Shown: positions 47,443-53,157 of the stretch, in pieces
Layout: each line of letters opens with the position of its first letter
Position numbering within the stretch: the stretch's first letter is position 1
From: Bacteroidales bacterium
Lineage (GTDB): Bacteria > Bacteroidota > Bacteroidia > Bacteroidales > Muribaculaceae
Direction: 5' to 3'
Assembly (NCBI GenBank): GCA_030524805.1
Contig: JAUNFY010000013.1
Span: forward strand, 1 to 53,157
DNA length: 53,157 bases
Program-made: the position numbers and the translations under genes
The notes under the pieces: generated by a model
The model's database searches: none
Seen by the model: the letters and a program-made list of their open reading frames with translations, nothing else
Told to the model about the DNA's origin: nothing

Positions 47443-49373
47443 TGAACAAAACGATATTTGCATTTCTTCTTGCGGCAGGCTCTTTCTGCCCGGCTTTCGC
47501 CGACGCGGAGTCGGACGCCCGGTTGGATTCGCTCGAAAAAGCATGGAACACGGCGCTCGACGAGGTGGTGGTGACCGGCACGCGCACACCGAAACTCCTG
47601 AAGGATTCCCCCGTGCTCACAAGGGTCATCACTTCCTCCGACATAAAGAAAAGCGACGCCACCAACATCAGCGACCTCCTGCAGTCGGAACTGCCCGGCA
47701 TCGAGTTTTCCTACTCCATGAACCAGCAGGTATCGCTCAACATGCAGGGCTTCGGCGGCAATGCCGTCCTCTTCCTCATCGACGGCGAGAGGATTGCCGG
47801 CGAGACGCTCGACAACGTGGATTTCAGCCGTCTCAACCTCAACGATGCCGGCAAGGTGGAGATTGTGAAGGGAGCGGCTTCCTCGCTCTATGGCTCCAAT
47901 GCCGTGGGTGGAGTGGTCAACATCATCAGCCGCGAGAGTTCCGAACCATGGACGCTCAATGTCAACACCCACTATGGCAAATACAATGAGCAGCGCGACG
48001 GACTGAACTTCAGCTTCAACGCATGGAAATTCTCCAACACGCTCTCGGCCCAGTACACCCACATAGACTCATACGACATGAAGAATGAAGGTGACTACAA
48101 CAGTTTCTACGGCGGCAATACCTACAACATAAAAGACCGCCTCACCTTCAAGGCCAACGACCGACTGAAGTTTACCGGCCGCGTGGGCTACTTCTTCAGG
48201 GAGAGAAACTCCTCGGAATCAACCCACGACCGCTACCGCGACCTCTCCTCAGGCCTGAAGGGCTATTATGAATTTTCCGACGCCACCAACCTGGAGCTCA
48301 GCTACTCTTTCGACCAGTATGACAAGAGCGATTTCATGGTTGCCGACCGCCGCGACATCCGCGACTATTCCAACACTCAGAACATCGGCAAAGCCGTGTT
48401 CAACCATACGTTTGCAGGAAAACATATCCTCACTGTCGGCGGCGACGTGATGAGGGATTACCTCATGACTTACCAGTTTGCCGACAACGGCAGCAGGAAG
48501 CAGATCACCGCCGACGGCTTCGCCCAGATAGACCTGAATCTCGTCAAGAATCTCAACATTATCCTCGGCGGCCGCTACGACTATTTCTCCGAGTCGCACA
48601 ACAAGCATTTCTCTCCTCGCGTCAACGCCATGTATAAGCTCGACAGGTTCACGTTCAGAGGTTCTTACGCCGGCGGTTTCCGCGCTCCCACGCTGAAGGA
48701 AATGTATATGGATTTCGACATGGCGGGCATATTCATGATCTACGGTAACAAAGACCTGCGTCCGGAAAGCAGCAACAATTTCCAGCTCTCGGGAGAATTC
48801 ACCAAAGGGCTTTTCAATGCCACTCTCGGCGCTTTCTGCAATCTTGTCGACAACCGCATCACCACGGCCTGGAACAAGGCCATGGGCGGAATGGTCTACA
48901 CCAACATCGGGCGCGTCAACATCAGCGGCCTTGATGCCAATGTGTCGTGGAAATCAAACTGGGGTCTCGGCGCGAGGGCTTCCTACGTCTTCACCCATGA
49001 GCATGTGAAGAATGGAGAGCCGTATACTTCCTCAACCCGTCCACACACGGCCACTGTCAGGGTCGATTACACGAAGAACTGGAAGAACTACGGATTGATG
49101 GTGGCGCTCAATGGCCGCATACTCTCAAAGGTCGGTGTGGATGAGTTTGTCTCAGTTACCGACTATCAGGAAACCGAACATGTGGAGTATCCCGCCTACA
49201 CGATGTGGAAGCTCAACATCACGCAGAGCGTCTGGAAGGGAATAGACGTGATAGCAACTATCGACAACCTTTTCAACTACGTGCCGAAATACAACTACAG
49301 CAGCACCCCTTCCACCACCGGCATCTCCTTCGCCATCGGCCTCTCGCTCGACATTGACAAGATGGTGAGATAA
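47442..49373 (+). CDS. hmuR: HmuR-type TonB-dependent heme receptor
   Basis: The ATG at 47442 overlaps the hmuY stop by one base and gives 643 residues with a good signal peptide (MNKTIFAFLLAAGSFCPAFA). A TonB-box-like segment LDEVVVTGTRTP opens the plug domain (about residues 38-150: TNISDLLQSELPGIEF, QGFGGNAVLFLIDGERI, VEIVKGAASSLYGSNAVGGVVNI). The 22-stranded barrel follows, with FRAPTLKEMYMDF in the typical NPNL/FRAP place and a C-terminal Phe/Arg-type strand (ISFAIGLSLDIDKMVR). It imports heme across the outer membrane with TonB energy. Confidence 0.93.
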   Translation: MNKTIFAFLLAAGSFCPAFADAESDARLDSLEKAWNTALDEVVVTGTRTPKLLKDSPVLTRVITSSDIKKSDATNISDLLQSELPGIEFSYSMNQQVSLNMQGFGGNAVLFLIDGERIAGETLDNVDFSRLNLNDAGKVEIVKGAASSLYGSNAVGGVVNIISRESSEPWTLNVNTHYGKYNEQRDGLNFSFNAWKFSNTLSAQYTHIDSYDMKNEGDYNSFYGGNTYNIKDRLTFKANDRLKFTGRVGYFFRERNSSESTHDRYRDLSSGLKGYYEFSDATNLELSYSFDQYDKSDFMVADRRDIRDYSNTQNIGKAVFNHTFAGKHILTVGGDVMRDYLMTYQFADNGSRKQITADGFAQIDLNLVKNLNIILGGRYDYFSESHNKHFSPRVNAMYKLDRFTFRGSYAGGFRAPTLKEMYMDFDMAGIFMIYGNKDLRPESSNNFQLSGEFTKGLFNATLGAFCNLVDNRITTAWNKAMGGMVYTNIGRVNISGLDANVSWKSNWGLGARASYVFTHEHVKNGEPYTSSTRPHTATVRVDYTKNWKNYGLMVALNGRILSKVGVDEFVSVTDYQETEHVEYPAYTMWKLNITQSVWKGIDVIATIDNLFNYVPKYNYSSTPSTTGISFAIGLSLDIDKMVR

Positions 49374-49447
49374 AAAACATACAGTGTTCCAAATTTGAAA
49401 TTCAACATTTCTGATTTGAAATTCAACATTCAACATCAAAAACATAC

Positions 49448-52400
49448 ATGCAACTCAAAATTAAGAAAAAAGTAATTTTAATTTCAGTTGTCTCGCTGAT
49501 TCTCGTAGTGGCGGCCGCCGTGGCATGGAATATGCTGGCATCCACGACGAGGATCGCTTTTGTCAATTATCAGGCGATTGCCCTCGGTCAGATTGGAAAG
49601 GCCAACGACAATCGGTTTGTCAAAATCGAGCAACTCCCCGTAGAGCAACTCGACAAGGCCGGTCGCTACGACATGGTCTTTGTCAACGACATGGGGCTCC
49701 GTATCACGGAGGAACAGCGTCAGGCCCTTCAGGATGCCGCCGACAGCGGCACTCCCGTGTTGACTTCTGCCGCCACTAATCCTCAGAACCTCATAGTGTC
49801 GGTCGATTCCATCGACCGGACTTTCCTCCGCCAGTATCTCGTGGGCGGCAAGTCGAACAATAAGAACCTCCTGCGCTATGTGCGCCGCTTCATCGACGGC
49901 AAGAAACTCTTCGCTCCGATGCCCGGCGACCCTTCGGGCTATGTGTCTTCGCTGATCTATTATCCCGGTGAAGAGGAACTTGCCTTCAATTCGGTGAGGG
50001 AGTTTGAAGATTTCCTGAAGCAGAAAGGCAAATTCAATGCGGGCGCGAAGCGTATCGTGCTCACGGGGCAGATGGGTGTGCCCGACAGCCTCGTGGTATC
50101 GCTCGAGAGGAAAGGGCATATTGTCTATCCCGTCAATTCCATACAGCAGTTCATAGCCGGCGGCCACGCCGATTCGGTAGGCATGGCGGCCATGATAAAT
50201 CTTGCCCACGGACGCATGGGCGATATGGTGGTGAAATATCTCGACGCCCGCAACATTCCTCTTTTCGCTCCGCTCAACGTCAACCGCGACTATGATGAGT
50301 GGATGGCCGACAAGATGGGCATGAACGGGGGCTTCCTTTCGCAGAGCGTGGTCACTCCGGAGATCGACGGCGCAATCCGTCCGTTTGCTCTTTTCGCCCA
50401 TTATGTGGGCGACGACGGCCTTCCCTACGTAGAGGCCATCCCCGACCGCCTCGATGAGTTCGTGGCAACTGTCGACAATTATATTTCCTTGCAGACTCTT
50501 TCCAACAAGGATAAGAAAATAGCCATATTCTACTTCAAGGGCCCCGGCCAGAATGCTCTCGTGGCAGAGGGCATGGAGGTGGCTCCCTCGCTCTTCAACC
50601 TCCTCACCCGGCTCAAGAATGAAGGCTATGATCTCGGCGACATGCCGGCTTCTGCGGAGGCGCTCGAGGCGCTCATCAACAAAGAAGGAAAGGTCTTCAA
50701 TGAATATGCCGCGGGCGCGAAGAATGACTTTGTAGCCAACAATCCGGTGGAGAAAATCTCACGTGAAGACTACGACCGTTGGTGCAAGGAATCATTCTCG
50801 AAGGAGATGCGTCTTGAGATCGACAGCGTCGACGGCGCTTTCCCCGGTCACGGACTGAAGACCGACGACGGACAGCTTGCCATCGCACGCCTCCGGTTCG
50901 GAAATGTGGCGCTTATTCCCCAGACTGCCGCCGGGCTTGGCGACGATGACTTCAAGATAGTGCACGGCACCGACGCCGCCCCTCCCCACAATTACGTGGC
51001 GGCTTATCTCTGGGCGCGTTATGGTTTCGGAGCCGACGCTCTCGTGCATTTCGGTGCCCACGGCAGCCTTGAGTTCACCCCGCGCAAGCAGGTGGCTCTC
51101 GGAAGCGCCGACTGGTCCGACCGCCTCGTGGGCACGATGCCGCATTTCTACGTGTATTCCACAAGCAACGTAGGCGAGGCCATGACTGCGAAACGCCGTT
51201 CCTACGCCGGAATCATCAATTATATCACTCCTACTTTCATGGAGAGCGAGGTGAGGGGCATCTACAAGAATCTTAATGATGCGCTGGCTTCCTACAACAA
51301 GATAGCAGGCGCCGACAAGCCGGATAAGAATGCGGCCGACCATGCGTCGCTGCTGGTGAAGAAATATGCCGTGCAACTCGGTATTCACCGCGAACTGAGG
51401 CTCGATAGCATCCTTTCCCGTCCTTACAGTGCCGACGATGTGGCGCGTATCGAGAATTTTGCCGAGGAACTTGCCAATGAGAAGATCACCGGCGCCCTCT
51501 ATGTCATGGGCCGTCCGTATGAGGCTGCCGACATCAATTCCACGGTGCTTGCAATGACTGCCGATCCTGTGTCCTACAGTCTTTACAATCTCGACCGCCT
51601 CAAGGGCCGCACAAATATCGACCATGACCGCCAGCGTGCCCGGTTCACCCAGGTGTATGGCGCCAAAGGCAGGACTCTTGTCAATTCGATGCTCGGAAAG
51701 TCGGCGGAACTCACCGATGCCGATATCTGCCGCATTGCCTCGATCTCGCAGGCCGAACTCGACAGCGCCCGCCGCATCATCAATTCCATCAACAACTCAA
51801 AAGACATGCTGTCGCGCATGATGGTGATGGGTTCGATGGCCGCTCCTTCCAACATGGAGAAGACAGCGAAGATTTCCGACCGTCCCAACAAGTCGGCCAT
51901 GAAGTCGATGATGGCCAAAAGCGGAATGTCGCCCGAAAAGGCTCTCGAGATGGCCCGCAAGATGGGGGCCGATGAGGAGGCCATCAAGAAGATGGAGGCT
52001 GCCATGAAGCGCAACAAGGAGGGGGGCAAACCCTCGGGCCATGGCGGCGCGCCGAAGGGTATGCACGGCAGCATGATGAAGCCGCAGCAGCCCTCGAAGG
52101 CTGAGATAGATTTCGCCACCGCTGTCACAGAGGTGGAACGCGCCCTTAACAATGTCAACAAATATCGCGAGGCATTGCGCACAAGTCCCGATGCTGAGCT
52201 GACTTCGATGGTGAATGCCCTTGCCGGCGGTTATATAGCGCCCACCTCGGGTGGCGACCCGGTGCTCAATCCGGATATCCTCCCGACCGGCCGCAACATG
52301 TTTGCCGTCAATGCCGAGGAAACGCCTTCGGCTGTCGCCTGGGAAAAGGGTAAGGCTTTGGCCGACAACACTATCGCCATGTATCGCAAGGCCCACAACG

Positions 52401-53157
52401 ACTCGCTTCCCCGCAAGGTGAGCTATACCCTCTGGAGCAGCGAGTTTATCGAGACCGAAGGTGCCACGATTGCCCAGGTGCTTTACATGCTCGGCGTCGA
52501 ACCCGTGAGGGATTCTTTCGGCCGCGTCACCGATCTGCGCCTCATCCCCTCGAAGGAACTTGGCAGGCCGAGAATCGATGTCGTGGTGCAGACTTCGGGT
52601 CAGCTGCGCGATCTCGCCGCTTCCCGTCTGTTTCTCATAAGCCGCGCTGTCAAGATGGCGGCTGAGGCCAACGATAAGGAATATCCCAATTATGTGGCCG
52701 ACGGTGTGGTTGAGTCGGAGCGTCATCTTGTCGACAAGGGTGTATCGCCCAAGGAGGCCCGCGAACTTTCCACAGCGAGGGTGTTTGGCGGCGTCAACGG
52801 CAACTATGGCAGCGGCATCCAGGGCATGGTGGAGGCCGGCGACCGCTGGGAGGATTCCTCCGAGATAGCCGAGACTTACATGGCCAACATGGGAGCCATG
52901 TATGGCAGCGAGGAAGATTGGGAAAAGATGCAGGACTTCGCATTCGAGGCCGCCCTCACACGCACCGATGTGGTGGTGCAGCCGCGCCAGAGCAACACCT
53001 GGGGCGCGCTCAGCCTCGACCATGTCTATGAGTTCATGGGAGGCATGAACCTTGCCGTGAAGAACGTCACCGGCAAAGACCCCGATGCCTATCTCAGCGA
53101 CTACCGCAACCGCAACAATGTCAGGATGCAGGAGGTGAAGGAGGCCATCGGCGTCGA
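49448..53157 (+). CDS. hmuS: CobN/HmuS-like chelatase homologue, membrane-anchored (partial)
   Basis: The frame runs open from ATG 49448 to the window edge (about 1236 codons), so the 3' end is missing. An N-terminal membrane anchor (about residues 7-30: VILISVVSLILVVAAAVAW) is followed by CobN/BchH-type sequence. Visible blocks include AHYVGDDGLPYVEAIPDRL, HFGAHGSLEFTPRK, STSNVGEAMTAKRRSYAG, ARVFGGVNGNYGSGIQGM and YEFMGGMNLAVKNVTG. Ordinary CobN inserts cobalt into corrin; homologues in hmuYRSTUV operons (HmuS) are implicated in heme handling or iron release. A Met-rich insertion (about residues 787-884) interrupts the conserved core. It follows hmuR by 74 bases. Confidence 0.88.
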   Translation, partial: MQLKIKKKVILISVVSLILVVAAAVAWNMLASTTRIAFVNYQAIALGQIGKANDNRFVKIEQLPVEQLDKAGRYDMVFVNDMGLRITEEQRQALQDAADSGTPVLTSAATNPQNLIVSVDSIDRTFLRQYLVGGKSNNKNLLRYVRRFIDGKKLFAPMPGDPSGYVSSLIYYPGEEELAFNSVREFEDFLKQKGKFNAGAKRIVLTGQMGVPDSLVVSLERKGHIVYPVNSIQQFIAGGHADSVGMAAMINLAHGRMGDMVVKYLDARNIPLFAPLNVNRDYDEWMADKMGMNGGFLSQSVVTPEIDGAIRPFALFAHYVGDDGLPYVEAIPDRLDEFVATVDNYISLQTLSNKDKKIAIFYFKGPGQNALVAEGMEVAPSLFNLLTRLKNEGYDLGDMPASAEALEALINKEGKVFNEYAAGAKNDFVANNPVEKISREDYDRWCKESFSKEMRLEIDSVDGAFPGHGLKTDDGQLAIARLRFGNVALIPQTAAGLGDDDFKIVHGTDAAPPHNYVAAYLWARYGFGADALVHFGAHGSLEFTPRKQVALGSADWSDRLVGTMPHFYVYSTSNVGEAMTAKRRSYAGIINYITPTFMESEVRGIYKNLNDALASYNKIAGADKPDKNAADHASLLVKKYAVQLGIHRELRLDSILSRPYSADDVARIENFAEELANEKITGALYVMGRPYEAADINSTVLAMTADPVSYSLYNLDRLKGRTNIDHDRQRARFTQVYGAKGRTLVNSMLGKSAELTDADICRIASISQAELDSARRIINSINNSKDMLSRMMVMGSMAAPSNMEKTAKISDRPNKSAMKSMMAKSGMSPEKALEMARKMGADEEAIKKMEAAMKRNKEGGKPSGHGGAPKGMHGSMMKPQQPSKAEIDFATAVTEVERALNNVNKYREALRTSPDAELTSMVNALAGGYIAPTSGGDPVLNPDILPTGRNMFAVNAEETPSAVAWEKGKALADNTIAMYRKAHNDSLPRKVSYTLWSSEFIETEGATIAQVLYMLGVEPVRDSFGRVTDLRLIPSKELGRPRIDVVVQTSGQLRDLAASRLFLISRAVKMAAEANDKEYPNYVADGVVESERHLVDKGVSPKEARELSTARVFGGVNGNYGSGIQGMVEAGDRWEDSSEIAETYMANMGAMYGSEEDWEKMQDFAFEAALTRTDVVVQPRQSNTWGALSLDHVYEFMGGMNLAVKNVTGKDPDAYLSDYRNRNNVRMQEVKEAIGV

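Noticed and set aside
51797-53023. 408-codon open frame antisense to the HmuS/CobN gene
   Set aside because: The plus-strand frame continues without a stop from 49,448 and carries CobN motifs throughout; the antisense frame has none.

Overview
The window looks like a chromosomal segment of a gut Bacteroidales bacterium, most likely of the Muribaculaceae type (a family-level guess). Several Bacteroidota hallmarks support this: promoter-like TAnnTTTG (-7) boxes, three of them with a TTTG (-33) box exactly 20 bases upstream, and few Shine-Dalgarno sequences; an Mfa-type (type V) fimbrial operon; a HmuY/HmuR/HmuS-type heme locus; DUF4494, DUF3575 and DUF3868 proteins; a 29-residue AURKAIP1/COX24-like basic protein beside RNase G; and a cell-surface LRR protein with a type IX secretion-like tail. 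No phage, IS element, CRISPR array or rRNA was seen.

Layout. Bases 1-24,200 are mostly housekeeping: apbE-rmuC (minus); gdhA, a DJ-1 protein and a YigZ protein (plus); a YjjG-type phosphatase (minus); HU, the 29-aa protein and rng (plus); then a minus-strand run of two CHR transporters, folC and a GH28 enzyme. Next, on the plus strand, come DUF4494-yggS, a FucP-like MFS transporter, transketolase and the 1193-aa pyruvate:ferredoxin oxidoreductase. A DbpA-like helicase, an initiator-type tRNA-Met and a TetR regulator (all minus) close this part.

Bases 24,270-39,900 are one long minus-strand fimbrial operon, read from right to left: DUF3575, DUF3868/OmpA, Mfa1-like major subunit, FimB/Mfa2-like anchor, then four large lipoproteins. 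These four form two adaptor-plus-tip pairs (809 aa + 1030 aa; 541 aa + 1064 aa). Both long proteins end in a FISUMP / C-type-lectin-like module encoded by DNA far more AT-rich than the rest. The 809-aa protein carries a C-terminal array of five Trp/Phe helical repeats that I do not recognise. A G8/C8 homopolymer lies just upstream of the operon promoter. The operon ends in a clear terminator at 24,274-24,304.

Bases 40,000-43,700 hold fabG-ispD-rluA (minus) and a secreted LRR protein (minus). A gene-free stretch of about 1.4 kb (43,714-45,136) holds two copies of a large nested palindromic repeat. Downstream are a degenerate SDR-like protein and a heme-uptake operon: a duplicated calycin-like lipoprotein, HmuY, HmuR and a membrane-anchored CobN/HmuS protein that runs off the right edge of the window.

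All assignments come from reading the sequence and from recalled family features. No database search or structure prediction was run.
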